Part shown: piece after piece, positions 12,001-27,000 of the stretch
Numbering within the stretch: position 1 is the first letter of the stretch
How the letters are laid out: each line of letters begins with the position of its first letter
From: Owenia fusiformis
Lineage: Eukaryota > Annelida > Polychaeta > Sabellida > Oweniidae
Length of the DNA stretch: 64,000 nt
NCBI GenBank assembly: GCA_903813345.2
Contig: CAIIXF020000011.1
Span: forward strand, 21,251,754-21,315,753
Reading direction: 5' to 3'
Position numbers and translations under genes: made by a program
The notes under the pieces: model-generated
Database searches by the model: none
Told to the model about the DNA's origin: nothing
The model's input: the letters and a program-made list of their open reading frames with translations, nothing else

Positions 12001-15000
12001 ATTTGTTATCGTTCTAATCTGAACTTAATACTCTTCAGCCATTTTTTCATGTTTGTCATTTCAATTAAGTGGTATTTCGGTGAAATAGCTGTTGTTGATC
12101 TAAAATGTACTTAAGTAGATTTACATGAATATAGTTCAAGTTTGATCAATATTTAATCCTTGTTCTCAAACCAGTAAAACCTGTATATCTGAACACCTCT
12201 TTAAAGTCCCCATATAAAGTTTAAACCACTTTGGCTTATATTGTAGTCTTACTCAATGTTATCAAAGTGTGATATGTGAAACTTTTTTTTTTTAATTTCA
12301 AAAAGTGGTTGATGAGACTTTTTGTTCCAAAATTTGTGAGTTTATTTAAAACTAACTTTTAGAGGTCACACATATCTTTCAATTAGCCACAACTCATACA
12401 AATGCATAGCATTCATCCTCCCATGTTTTTTGTCGAAAAAAATTAAGAAAATCGGTTCATAAATAAGCAAGAAATGAACTTATCAGAGCATGAAAATGGT
12501 TCCAAGAAAAATGCATTTCAAGATTTTAGTTCTCATTGAAACCAATGGTACAATGATATCTAAAACATAATATATTCTTCATTTTATCATGGTTAGACAA
12601 TCAAGATTGGTTCATTATTGAAGTCTAGCATATTTAGAAAAGATTGACATCGAAAAACCTTTTGCTACCTTAGTGACATCACTAATGTTTCAAAAGATTT
12701 TTGATATGCTAAAACATTGAAGTGGCCCATTAAATATGGCATTTTATTATTGAAATAGTGTGTCCTTTGTTCAATCTTTGCATTGGTGTTAAAAAGATAA
12801 TATTTTTTGAAATGCATTAAGAAATATTTGATGATAAAAAAATTTCAACTTTGTTAGAAAAATGGCGGGAAATTTGAATATTTGAGAAAAGAAATGCTTT
12901 TATTTCAAAAAAATTTTTTTTTCAAATGACAAATAGTAAATGAATGAGAAAAAAATATTTTCAAACTTTAGACGGGGACTTTAAGTTAAAAAAACTCTCA
13001 AAGTGAACACTTTTTTCTTTCCACTTTTATGTGACCACAACTTTTTTATGGATGATGTTTGTTTGATGTTTGGTATTTGGCATTCAGTGTCTGTAACAAT
13101 TGTCAGGTAGTGACATTTTGCTTGTTTATACTTGTTTATACCTTGTCTTATCTGCAATAGATTTTCCTGTTAAAAACCTTGAAATGTGAACACCTGCCAA
13201 TCTAAACATATTTGGATGGCCGTGTGGTGTTCAAAAATCTATAGATACAATTTCAGACATTATATTCAAATGAAATAAAAATCATTTCATGAAATATGAT
13301 TTATTTTGGGTACATTACCATAACTATTATAACTTCCTGAGTGATTTATATGCAAACATGTAGTTTCAAGCATGATCTACATATAAAATTGATAACATAT
13401 TCATTATGGATTACACAAAATTATCACATAATTGATTACACATTCCATATAAGATTGCACATTTTATTCCATATTTACTGTGATATTCATAGGATATGTC
13501 ACTCATACAGATGTCATATCCAATCATGGATAAAAATAATATCACTCATAAATCATAGGATATCACTTCAATATTATATTGACCATGCATAGTATTTTTG
13601 ATAAGACATCATCAAATTGATTACATATACATGTACAGTTCTGTATATATATGCATATGTACACATATACACATTCTAGTATATTAATATTGTTGATTTC
13701 ATTTTTGATTTTTAAATATCTTAACTTTTTAAAGTGACCTCAATTACCTCATGTATTGTTTTTCTCCAGGTGTTGCAACAAATCCCTATAAGCCATAGAA
13801 ATGTCTTCAAATATGTCACAGCCTTTCTCAGAAAACTACTGCAGTTTAAAGACAGCAACTTATTAGATGTGAAATTTCTAGGTAAGTTTCTGGATAAATA
13901 ATAAATTGCAATCTCATTATTTTTTGGTTTGGAATTGTTCTGGATGGCAAATTGCAATCATATAATATAGACTACAGGGCTCCCACCAGGAAATATTTAG
14001 GGGGTGCTGCAAACATCTGCAGCATATACTTGCTACCTTGTTTCCAATGTAGCCTGTTTCAACCTGTAGCCTGAATCTCTATTAAGTATAGGTTTATCTT
14101 GATGTATGTGAACTAAGCTTCTTTGACTTTTCTATAGAAGTCCTTACTCGCCTTATCATCTCTTAAACACTTAGAAAATAACTCCATTTAAATTTTGCAC
14201 CTTAATTACCCTAAATTATTTGTAATTATTATGATATCCAATTTACATGTAATCAAAAGACTAGGGGAGGATTTTTTCAAGCTTTCATATTTTCTGTTCA
14301 AAGTCTTTTGGTTGTGTAAGTTTCAATTATTATTATAGCTTAAAGATTTCAGGGTTGTTAGGAGCAAAATTACAGCTTTTACCCCTTTGATAATTACAAA
14401 CTACATACATTTATAACACTTTAATTTTACATGAGGCAATACAGCTCGACTATTAATGGTGAACATTAAAGACATTTTTTCTGATCACTGGGATTAAAAT
14501 ATCAAAATGACTTTAACTACCCATTGCCAGGAAACAGTTTCGGAAGATCATCCATATTGACTCTTTAATTCTCTTGTCTTAGACCACGATGACCTTCTTA
14601 ATGCAGTTCTTTTCAATTCAATAAGCTTTGGGGACTTAAATTAGTGATTTTCATGTCAATGACTTTTCCTTTATGAAGGTCAACAAGTTTTGTGTCAAAT
14701 CGTTAATGCCAAGATTTTTATGTCATGATTTTTGGCTCAAATACAAATAAAAGTGTACAACAACATACGATCTTGCGCGTGCAAACTTTAAGTTGACATT
14801 GTCATTCCCGGATGCCCAAACATCTCAGGAACACATAGATACTTGATTGTACATCATGGTGCATAGAAATCGTAATTTTACAGAGTGGCTCCACAAAAAA
14901 AATATGTAAGGGTAATGACCAAGGAGGATTGGCTCCCAGAGTGCACCACCGATATTCTGTCCCATATATGGGTATGTCGTAATACAAAATTCGAATTCAA

Positions 15001-18000
15001 ACAGCCGCCATTTTGTTCACTTCAACATTTAAATCGTGAATTTTGGTCTTATTTCCAAACGAAAAATTCCAAAACTCACAAGAAACGATCGAGATATTGG
15101 TTCGAATCTTTTGAACTGTTTATTTTGAATTTATAGTCGGTTTTAATTTCAGAAAATAACGACATTTCGACGTTTTCATTGTTGGAAAATATCGAGTTTC
15201 GATCCTGGGAGCCAATCCTCCTTGGGTAATGACCCCTTTAACTTTTTGACAGCCATCTTGCTTTCTGGGTCAACAGGCCCATATTGCTTTATTTTAGTTA
15301 TGATAATGTTCACTCTGTGCCCTGTTTTTATAATTAATATGGTGGTCATAGGTGATGTTATAAAAAGTAATTAAGTTTCATAAAATCCATTAAGCATCGC
15401 TAAAAGATTTTAGTGTCATTACTACTTATCTTGTTCAAGCATGTTAACCCAGTTTCTGAGCTCTAATTAATTTAGCAATGAACCATATTGATACCATTAC
15501 CATTTTGAAGCTATTTCTTGTCTGAGTATATGAGGTGAGACGAATGTCCAGCATACGTGCATGGCAGTTGTTTTGTCAAGTCAACGATTCTACCGTAATT
15601 GTGTAGATTTGTTAAAAAATAAGTTAAATTGAACATCTCTTATAAGATTTAAAATTATAAAACAGTGCATTTCAAAGTTGGTATTCGTTTCCACACATCT
15701 TTTGAATAAAACTCAGAATTCATAATAGGCTCATAGAGAGCAAGGGCTTTCAGGAGAAGCCCATGTAGAAAGTAAATACAAATTCATAATGGTCAATCTT
15801 TATACTTCAAAATGCCGTAAAAATGAGTGAATTTTTAAGAAATAAAGTACCCAGAGATGAAGTTAAGATTCTAAATTGTATAGAAATGCCCAAAAATTCG
15901 GCACTTCAATCAAATTTTAATGAGAAATTTAAGTTTGATTAAGAATGACTGATGTGACATTTGAAACAAATGGATAGCTAGCTAAGATAATCTATAGCTC
16001 CAGAGGGATAAGTATAATACATTGATGTTTAACGGCTCTCGAATTAGAGAGAGATATCAGAGCAAAAACAACGAAAATTATTGGCTCAATTTTCGGTTCA
16101 ATAAACCAATGTACAGAATCGGATCACTGTTATATTGAATCATAAGGCACAGACCCTTGGGGAAAATATCTCTCTATGTTATGTTGAAATGTAAGGTATG
16201 ATGGTGTTCCTATTGTAATTTCTATGTTGAAGTCGAGTATGAGGTTAGTACAGAAATCCTGAAGGAGCTTATAGTACAATAAAGTCTAAGAAGTGTATTT
16301 CAGAAGGAATAAGAGCTCTGTACTAAAAATCTTTTTTCTGGCTCTTGATTTTGAAGAGGTTGCAATTGTAGTGTGGGCACTTGGACATCTTAAAAATGAA
16401 TTGACAAAATATGTTATATTGCTATAGCAACGAGCAGAGGACAGGCAATATAGCCGTTTGGAATTAAGAATTTAACAGAGGGGATGTGTAATAAAGCCGT
16501 TAAGTCAGATAGAATTTAATTTCTGGAGACGCTTAGTTTGGATTAGAACATACAAAGGAACACATATATTTAGTTTGCTCCTAAGAATATTAAATAAGAG
16601 GATAAGAATAAGTGGACATTTTTGCAAGTCTGGCCTTAAATTCAAGGTAGGTTTTCATTCTAGTATACTTGTTGTTATTGGCATTTGTTGCACCTGTATC
16701 GACATGTATCACATAGTCTTCGACTATTGAAGTGTCTGAGATAGAAAATCAATTGCAAACCAAGTACTTTGTGTCAAAACAAATGGATGCCAAAAACAGA
16801 ATGAATTTCTATTACTAAATGCTCCAACGAGTGGGTGTTACACATGCTATATTTGGCTCTAAGATAGATAAATATTTTTTAAAACACTACAGGGTGTCCG
16901 GAAAGTAAAGATACAAATGCTCTAATTTCAAGAGATTTACCTGTTATGAGGTGATATTGCTCTAGGATGTAGAATGATATTATAGCAATATACCCTGGAA
17001 CTGCCATGACTTTTAGTTTTAAAATAAAAAAGTTATGGTTGTTATGGTAACAGGAGTCGAGGGTAAGTGGAGCAACGTCACAACTGTGTTCTACAAATCT
17101 CTTTCCTGCTCATGTGATCTTGGCAATCCACCATCTATTCCTATATTATATCAAATTATGTACCACAACAGCATAGGGATTAGTAATGTAACATTATTTG
17201 ATCATTTCATATTACTACTATCATTGAATATTCAGTATTTTCCCCATTATCTATACATTCTTGGTGCATCTTGACCGGTGATTCAAAGAACTGACGAAAC
17301 CGCTGCTGTCCATCTCTCAGCTTGCTGATAACATTGGCTTCCAGCTGAGTCTCATTTGTATGTTGAACTTTTTACAAATATTGCTTTCAAATGGTCATTA
17401 AGGTAGAAATCTAAAGAGGCTTTATCAGGTGAATATGGGGCATTGTATAGAAAGGTTTAATGTCAAGACACTCCATTGTAAGATTCGTTTTTTGCTTTGT
17501 GAAATGGTGCATTGTGGAGATGCAATATTGACTTTCCTACTAATGGCCACTGGCCAGGGACGATTCTTCTAGGCACTTGTATAATATTTCTCTCATTATA
17601 CTGGTTAGTGACATAACATAGTTCTGATATGTAGCAATGACATCATTATATAAAAGAAAACACTATGGCAGCAATACTACAATGATGAACAAAACAAAAC
17701 ATAGATAGAAAATATAACAAAAACATCGTTTCAAATGGTTGTCTTTTAGCAATTTTTCACATTTTAGCGTTGTTCTGGAACTGCTCCACATACCTCTCAC
17801 CTCCGTAACCATAACAACCGTAACTTGAACACATTTAGACTACACCTGATGAAAGTTGGTAGATATATTGTAATATTGTTCCTCTACAATCTGTAGCAAT
17901 TTCATTTCAAAAAATCCAAATTTCTTAAAATAAGAGCATTTGTATCTTTACTTTCCGGACACCCTATATTTACTCTGATCCAGTTTTTATCGTACCTAAA

Positions 18001-21000
18001 AAGGTATGATATTGTCATCAGCTTGACGGGCGGTGGGTAGATGGGCAGCATCTCACTTTTCTCACTGATTTTCTACAGTTTTCCACCCAAAACATTTGAG
18101 GGATTCATCTGAAATTTTCAGTGATGTTTTTATTACTAAAATAGCTGACATTACTATAAGAGGTAGGTCGTAGGATGTTATGTAGTATATTGGGAATCTA
18201 TAGTGAAGACAAATAATCCAATATTGGGGAAGAAATTGACAGACTTATGCCATATATTTTTCTCATTTACAAAACTGCACGATTTTGATAAGCTTAAATG
18301 GATTATTATTATTTCACGATCAAATCAATTGACTTAATGGTACTTCAATTCCTTCTTATAAAAACAATTCATAGATATTCATTCTTTCCGTGCCATCATC
18401 CTGTAGTAAAACCATTGTCATTTGTGACTTAATACAAGGGTAGGAAACACCTTTAGTGAATCGGAAATTATATTTATTGAATTAATTGTTAAGCTTGTGA
18501 TAGCCAATAGAGATGCTGTAGAAAACCAGGAAGTGTTTAAATAATAGCGTATTCCCTTTCAAAGTATACCTGCCTATTGTCTTTTGTTCGTCAGTCTCTA
18601 ACATTATTAAATCTTGAGGAAAAAGTTTATTGAGCAAAAACAATATTTAGATGAAATAGATGGATTTCCAGTGTGTTGTCTTTTGTTTTTCAACTTCTTG
18701 TATTAACATTTTTGAATCTTTGGTATCTTTTGAATATGATTGAGTTTACACCTATTTTTTTAAAACGTCTTAGAGATATGTAGGTATACATGTAAAATGA
18801 AAAAAGCAGTTCAGTACTGGTTGAAGGACGGTTCAGTCAATATAGCTATTCCTTTCCCGCTTCTATACTTTGTATTAAAGAATGCATCGGTTTCACAAAA
18901 ATACAAAATATGATTGAGTTTACACCTGTTTTCTAAAACGTCTTAGAGATATGTAGGTATACATGTAAAATGAAAAAAGCAGTTCAGTACTGGTTGAAGG
19001 ATGGTTCAGTCAATATAGCTATTCCTTTCCCGCTTCTATACTTTGTACTAAAGAATGCATCGGTTTCACAAAAATACAAAATATGATTGAGTTTATACCT
19101 GTTTTCTAAAACGTCTTAGAGATATGTAGGTATACATGTAAAATGAAAAAAGCAGTTCAGTACTGGTTGAAGGACGATACAGTCAATATAGCTATTCCTT
19201 TCCTGCTTCTATACTTTGTACTAAAGAATGCATTGGTTTCACAAAAATACGAAATATGATTGAGTTTACACATGTTTTTCTAAAACATCTTAGAGATATG
19301 TAGGTATACATGTAAAATGAAAAAAGCAGTTCAGTACTGGTTGAAGGACGGTTCAGTCAATATAGCTATTCCTTTCCCGCTTCTATACTTTGTACTAAAG
19401 AATGCATTGGTTTCACAAAAATATGTCCTAAAGACAACATTGTTAAAAGCATGATAGAGAGCAGGAAGATTTTATGCATAAATTAGGATTATGATAAATA
19501 GCCAGCAAATAAATTCTTCTCAATAATTTGGGGATAATATTGGGAACAAGGGATAAGACAAAAGAACGGACCATGTGACATATGTAAATGGAAAGTTTCA
19601 AATGTTTTGTTTGGCGCAATGCAAAAAACGGGTTAAGAGCTCTTAGCTAAAACCTATGGATTTACACTCGCTTGTAAAATGTTTTAACGCTAAGACATCT
19701 TGGCTATGACTAGGGTCCTAAAACGTTTTAGCTAAGCGCTCTTAGCTGAGAGCTCTTGAGAAAATCTGGATTTACATTACATTTGTAAAACGTTTTAACG
19801 CTAAAACGTTTTAGCCAAGACGTCTTAGGGCTCAAGTGTAAATCCAACAAATGAGAGGTTATCATAGCATGGAAGTCAATGGGATATCAAAAATATGTAC
19901 TGAAAGTATTACATTTTTAGTATTCACTTTATAGAGGTGTTTGCATATATACATTTTACTGTACACTTTGCAAAGAAACCTCCTATGACAATCGTCAAAA
20001 TTGTTATGTTCAAAAACTATTCTTATTGCCCAATAAGAGGTTATCACAACACAGGAGTCAGTGAGATATCAAATTGAAACCGAAAGTGTTCACATTTTAG
20101 TGTTCACTTTATAGAGGTGTTCACATACACCCGCTTTACTGTACTTAAATGGATTAGATGTAGTAGATATATGGGTGATCTACTAACACCATATTGATTG
20201 AAATCATCTGTTATTGTATCAGCTCAACAAACCACCAGAGTGTGATATACATTCATCTTGTTTATCTTGGAAAATATGTAGATATGGGATAATAGTGAGG
20301 TTTAGATAGACACTTTAAAAAAAATTGTATGTGAATGTGTATAATTATGGTCATCTGTTAATTAGTTTTCCCATTTGTACTGTTTACTTGGCCAATTGAG
20401 TATAAAGGATATACAGAAAACAATTGTAATTATGTCCCTGGAAATGTGAATTGAGAGCAGGACAGTAATCCCAGGGGGTCAAAATATTACACGCTCGTGT
20501 ACAGGTTCTCTTAAAAACATGTAACTTAACCTCCCTACTATTAACTCCCTATTATTATATAATGGTCACTTTACTTACTTATGCTTATTCCTCTCAATTT
20601 ATTTTTGACTGAAGTGCATTATTTTTTCTGGCATTTCTATACCACCGAGTAAAATGGCTTCAGAGCTTGTATAATCGCTCAATAGAGAACATTACTCCAA
20701 ATGCAGTTGTATTTGAATTTAGAATTGCTCGCTTCATTGAATGCACCTTACTACTGTTGCTTCATTGAATGCATTTACCACTGATGCTTCATTGAATGCA
20801 TTTACTACTGATGCTTCATTGAATGCATTTACTACTGTTGCTTCATTGAATGCATTTACTACTGATGCTTCATTGAATGCATTTACTACTAATGCTTCAT
20901 TGAATGCATTTACTACTGATGCTTCATTGAATGCATTTACTATTGATGCTTCATTGAATGCATTTACTACTGTTGCTTCATTGAATGCATTTACTACTGA

Positions 21001-24000
21001 TGTTTCATTGAATGCATTTACCACTGATGTTTCATTGAATGCATTTACTATTGATGCTCCATTGAATGCATTTACTACTGATGCTTCAGTGAATGCATTT
21101 ACTACTGATGCTTCATTGAATGCATTTACTATTGATGCTTCATTGAATGCATTTACTACTGTTGCTTCATTGAATGCATTTACTACTGATGCTTCATTGA
21201 ACGCATTTACAACTGATGCTTCATTGAATGCATTTACTACTGTTGCTTCATTGAACGCATTTACCACTGATGCTTCATTGAATGCATTTACTATTGATGC
21301 TTCATTGAACGCATTTACCACTCATGCTTCATTGAACGCATTTACTACTGTTGCTTCATTGAATGCATTTACTACCGATCACACAGTATTGTATAGCATG
21401 CTGACTGAATTTTTCAAGTTTGTTTAACCCATTTAGGGCTTTGGCTACAGGCCTGTTCATTTTATATTAACTAATTAAAGCATCTCACATTCTGTTTTGT
21501 ATTTTAACATGTGAAGACCATTGTCAAATGAGGTAGTACTACAATTTAGTGATATGTCAAATGAGGTAGTACTACAAATTAGTGATATGTGAAATGAGGT
21601 AGTACTACAAATTAGTGATATGTCAAATGAGGTAGTACTACAAATTAGTGATATGTGAAATGAGGTAGTACTACAATTTAGTGATATGTCAAATGAGGTA
21701 GTACTACAAATTAGTGATATGTGAAATGAGGTAGTACTACAAATTAGTGATATGTCAAATGAGGTAGTACAACAAATTAGTGATATGTCAAGTGAGGTAG
21801 TACTACAAATTAGTGATATGTCAAATGAGGTAGTACTACAAATTAGTGATATGTCAAATGAGGTAGTACTACAAATTAGTGATATGTGAAATGAGGTAGT
21901 ACTACAAATTAGTGATATGTCAAGTGAGGTAGTACTACAAATTAGTGATATGTCAAATGAGGTAGTACTACAAATTAGTGATATGTCAAGTGAGGTAGTA
22001 CTACAAATTAGTGATATGTCAAATGAGGTAGTACTACAAATTAGTGATATGTGAAATGACGTAGTACTACAAATTAGTGATATGTCAAGTGAGGTAGTAC
22101 TACAAATTAGTGATATGTCAAATGAGGTAGTACTACAAATTAGTGATATGTGAAATGACGTAGTACTACAAATTAGTGATATGTCAAATGAGGTAGTACT
22201 ACAAATTAGTGATATGTGAAATGAGGTAGTACTACAAATTAGTGATATGTCAAATGAGGTAGTACAACAAATTAGTGATATGTCAAGTGAGGTAGTACTA
22301 CAAATTAGTGATATGTCAAATGAGGTAGTACTACAAATTAGTGATATGTGAAATGAGGTAGTACTACAAATTAGTGATATGTCAAATGAGGTAGTACTAC
22401 AAATTAGTGATATGTCAAATGAGGTAGTACTACAAATTAGTGATATGTCAAGTGAGGTAGTACAACAAATTAGTGATATGTCAAATGAGGTAGTACTACA
22501 AATTAGTGATATGTGAAATGAGGTAGTACTACAATTTAGTGATATGTCAAATGAGGTAGTACTACAAATTAGTGATATGTGAAATGAGGTAGTACAACAA
22601 ATTAGTGATATGTCAAGTGAGGTAGTACTACAAATTAGTGATATGTCAAATGAGGTAGTACTTCAAATTAGTGATATGTCAAGTGAGGTAGTACTACAAT
22701 TTAGTGATATGTCAAATGAGGTAGTACTACAAATTAGTGATATGTCAAATGAGGTAGTACTACAAATTAGTGATATGTCAAGTGAGGTAGTACTACAAAT
22801 TAGTGATATGTCAAGTGAGGTAGTACTACAATTTAGTGATATGTCAAGTGAGGTTGATGGAGCTAATAGTTGATTAAGCCCTTCGTGATTCGTTCTTTAA
22901 TCGAGAAGGTACGAAAATATGTACTCAAAAAGGACAAAATTTGATATTTTCAATATTTTCCAGTGATACATTTCGCGTAGCTATTTGTGTGAAGCAAAGT
23001 TCTAAATCAAACTAATAATGCAATTTCATTTTTACACCTGCATGCCAAATAAAACAATGACATCATCAGAAGTATTGTTCTTTGTCATTGCTTTAATGGT
23101 CAGTATACCGAGTATAATCAAAAATAACAATGAAAAATAAAATTCTGAAACAAGTACTATAGATTTGCTTTTGGACACTGACCCGATTGACCTAGATAAA
23201 CGCGACGCATCTTCTTTGGTCAATTGCTCAGTTGTTTGTGGGTTTTCAACGTAACTCTATAATGCAATTTGAAGATGGGTTATTTTATTTTGCTGTTGTA
23301 TCGATGTTGCAGTTGTGCGGTAAAATTGGAATGAAAGTATTGAAAGTCGAATGAAATTATTTTTTCCAATATGGCGACTAGTCAACTGATCACGTGAGCT
23401 ATTCTTCCAGAATATTTTCTCACTTTTCAATCATCGATTTCACGCTATGAATCAAAACAATGAAAAAATATCTGTTACTACTGTTATTTTAAGATTAATA
23501 GGAGATCAATCGTTTCTGATGATTTTTCCTGTACCCCATACGGGAATATGAACAAATATATTGATTGAAAAATACGTGTGAAAATCCCCATGTTAAACCT
23601 ATGGGGGTAAACAAGGAAGTATGAATTTGTTCCTCCGCGAACTGCATCATGGGAAATATTTTATAGACTTTCGCGTCTCCTCTTTTGAAGAGGGAACAAC
23701 GAATGCGACAATTCTCCTTTCAGTGAGGTGATAGGTATGGAAAGGTGATGGTACTTCATGTGAAGTCAGTAGGTCAACTGAGGTTATTATTTCTGCAGTA
23801 GAAGATCTGCACTCTTCTTATTTATGTATTTTAGATGATGTATGTTTGACAAACTTCAATATTAGACCCAATATTCTAAAGAGCTTTGTTACAGCCCACT
23901 GGTGCATATTTTAGGAAAAAATCTCCATATACTAGAACTCTTACACATGCCAATACGATGCATCCGACAATTAGACTATAATAAGATTACTAGTAAGAAT

Positions 24001-27000
24001 CAACATCGCTAATTCTACGTCGTCTATACTCTTAAAGTCAATAAATAGGAGAGAATTACTCAGTAAACTTTGTTAAACCCACATTTAGCTATAAGCTATA
24101 AAGAACTAATCGAGTTCAGGAGTTTTGCTCACTATTCCCTATAGTATTAGAAAGGTAGATTTATTTGGTATCATGTCTTTAATGTTGTCTAAATAGAGTA
24201 CCCCAGGAGCACTTTATTCTAAGATTGAAGTATTGCTTTGAATCATATTGAAAACCAATTTTGAATTGAGAGTGATATATGTGTATAGGGTGAGCCAGAT
24301 ATCACCTTAACTCTCAATCTGTGTTCTTGAAATATCATAATTTACATCTTAGGTTTTCAACTGTCTGTTTTCAAGCTAATACTCTTCAATATTCAAAATT
24401 AATTACAGGGTGTTAAAAAAAAAACGCAACCCAAAGAAATTGCTATATCTTGGAAAATACTCATCCAATTATGTTCATATTTTCAGGAAAGAAAGAAGAG
24501 ACTGAGTATGTATAGCCCCTGTTGTTAGTTAATTGTAAAACATGATGTCTTGGACACTTGCTCAAAACACAGTTGTACCAGCAAAATACGAAAAACGCGA
24601 ATGGAAAATCACTATATCTTGGAAAATACTAATTCAATTATGTTCATTTTTTCAGGAAAAGAAAGAAGAGACTGTGTATGTATAGCTCCTGTTGTCAGTA
24701 AGTTGTATAACATGATGCCTGGGACACCTGCTCAAATGACAGTTGTACTACGAAAATATGAAAACGCAGTCAGAGGTGACTGCCACAGCAATAAAACCAA
24801 ATAACTTTCTAACCATGGTGTGTTGGCACTTCAGATTTGGCACAAATTATCCTCATTCAATGTGTGGTGAATTTGTGGAGTTTCATCAAAATCACTTTAG
24901 GGAATTTACAGTCATGGTCAAAATGCCTTCTTAAGTCTCCCTGAACCAGGCCGTTTGACTGCGATTTGAAAGCATTTCAACCATGACAGTGAAGTCCCTG
25001 AAGTGATTTTGATTTCACTCTACAGATTTACCATACAGTAAATGAAGATGGTTTGTGCCAAATTTGAAGAGCCAAAGCACTATGGTTAGGAAGTTATTTA
25101 ATTTTTTTGCGGGTACAGTCATCTCTGACTGCGTTTTTCGTATTTTCCTAGTACAACTGTCTTTTGAGTAGGTGTCCAAGGCATCATGTTTTATAACTAA
25201 CCATTTATAGGAGCTATACATACACAGTCCCCTCTTTAATTCCTGAAAATATGAACATAATTGAACCAGTATTTTTCAAGATATAGCAATTTCTTTGGGT
25301 TGCGTTTTTTTTGAACACCCTGTATATGTTCTCGAATAACGACTTTTGACTTGTCATATTGTCTATATATCGGAGCATTTTTCAAGGGCTGGGAAAGTTT
25401 TCCCATAAATTCAGAAATGTATCAAGGACGTGTAGGGGGTAAACTTCCGATAATTAGCATTCTAAATAAAAATCTGGAAAGAAATCAAAAAGATGCATAT
25501 ATTGCATTTAGCCTAACCTCTAATCATAATGCAGAATAAGCTATAGATCAAGTCCCCAAAGAATGGCTTCAAATAGACTTAATAATAAAATATAACCGGG
25601 ATTGATGTTAATTTATTTATTTCAGAAAAAAATTTCTTAATGTAGATGTGAAAATAAAACTCCAAGATGAACACTTTGTTAATATTGGAAGAGTTAAGAG
25701 ACCTGTTGCAATTTATAGACTACATTAAGGGATTACCCAAGTGCTCATTTTGGTAAAAGAGTTAAAACTAAAAACAGTGCCACAAACCCTCTATAGAGTG
25801 GCTATAATTGGCACACTAACATGTAATCGCTTAGAAAGGCAATGGATCTCAACTGACTTAATTATAAAAAAAAGTGAAATGACATTCCAAGAGATATGAT
25901 TAATTGGCTGGTTTCCCAAGCCTCATTTTCATATATTACCAAGTAGCGAAATGTCAACGTGACATGAAGCAAAATAGTATTATGTCCATTCACAGTTAAA
26001 ATAATTATATGTCCAGTGACATATAGGCCGACGATGTATCCGTGTCTGTTAATTATTTCCTGTATTAACACGGGGTACCATCGAATAATTTTGGCAACGT
26101 ACCGGAGAACGACATTTTACTAAGAAATGGCAATAATTTAGCACAATATATTTTTTAACTAGAGTTTTATTTTGATTTTGACAAAAGTAAGTATTCCATG
26201 CAATAACTATTTCATTCATGATTTTGTAGAAATTCTGTTGGAACCCAGCTCTGATCAAGTACGAAGTTATTGAAATCGGCGCAGACGGACTTTACTCCGA
26301 AAGATGGTTTTTCGATTATAACTTTTTACAACATTTAAGTATAGACTTTTGAAAAAAGTACAGAATAGTCCTTATACTATTGAATAATTCTGTTATTTCT
26401 GATTCACACGACTCTGATTTGTTTAATTAAAAAAAAAGTTTTAAAAATATTACTTAGGAACGTAACCGGAGCTGGGAACGTAACCGGAGCAGATCAGTTG
26501 AATTATATAATTTAAAAAAATAAAACATATGATTTAAAGCATATAAGTCTTGTATATTATTTACAAACACATATGTCAGCTTACTTGGTGTGATAGAATT
26601 ATAGAACACTGTCTATTAACGACTGAAAAGCAATGTTCTGTAGTTTAACTAGAAAAAATCATTCACTTTCTTACTTGCTTAATGACCCATGCCTAGGTTT
26701 ATCGAAACAAAGATGGATAACAACTGGTTTTGCATAAAACAATAAACGGGCACTCACTCAAACACCTTACGTTTATATGGAGGGGGGGGGTTAGGTGAAG
26801 ACTTTCAGAAAGCATATGTTGATTCGATTTGGTCGAGCACATGACAAGTACTTAACACACCTACGCTATATACAGTTCATGGTATCCTAACTTTTTTAAT
26901 AATCTAGCAATTAAATGCTTTTATTTCCCCTGAAAAGAGAAGTTGTCTTAGAAGTATAATACATGTATGTATAAACAGTATACGAAATTAGTATAACAGA

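Larger units (their letters stand above)
12173..13250 (+). mobile_element. pogo/Tigger-like miniature element split by later insertions
   Basis: Starts CAGTAAAACCTGTATATCTG, is broken at 12201 by the TTAA element, resumes after 12984 (AAAGTGAACACTTTTTTC), is broken again by a copy of the 110-bp repeat (13039-13150), and continues with CTTGAAATGTGAACACCTGC, ending near 13250. Confidence 0.5.

Noticed and set aside
20734-21427. 195- and 228-codon open frames on opposite strands
   Set aside because: They are the 27-bp array read in frames; period divisible by three explains their length.
20727-22855. CRISPR array
   Set aside because: Units are directly tandem with no unique spacers and the DNA is from an animal.
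22610-22873. 87-codon frame [11 protein letters not shown] repeats
   Set aside because: Part of the 33-bp array; other units carry stops (TGTGAAATG variant).
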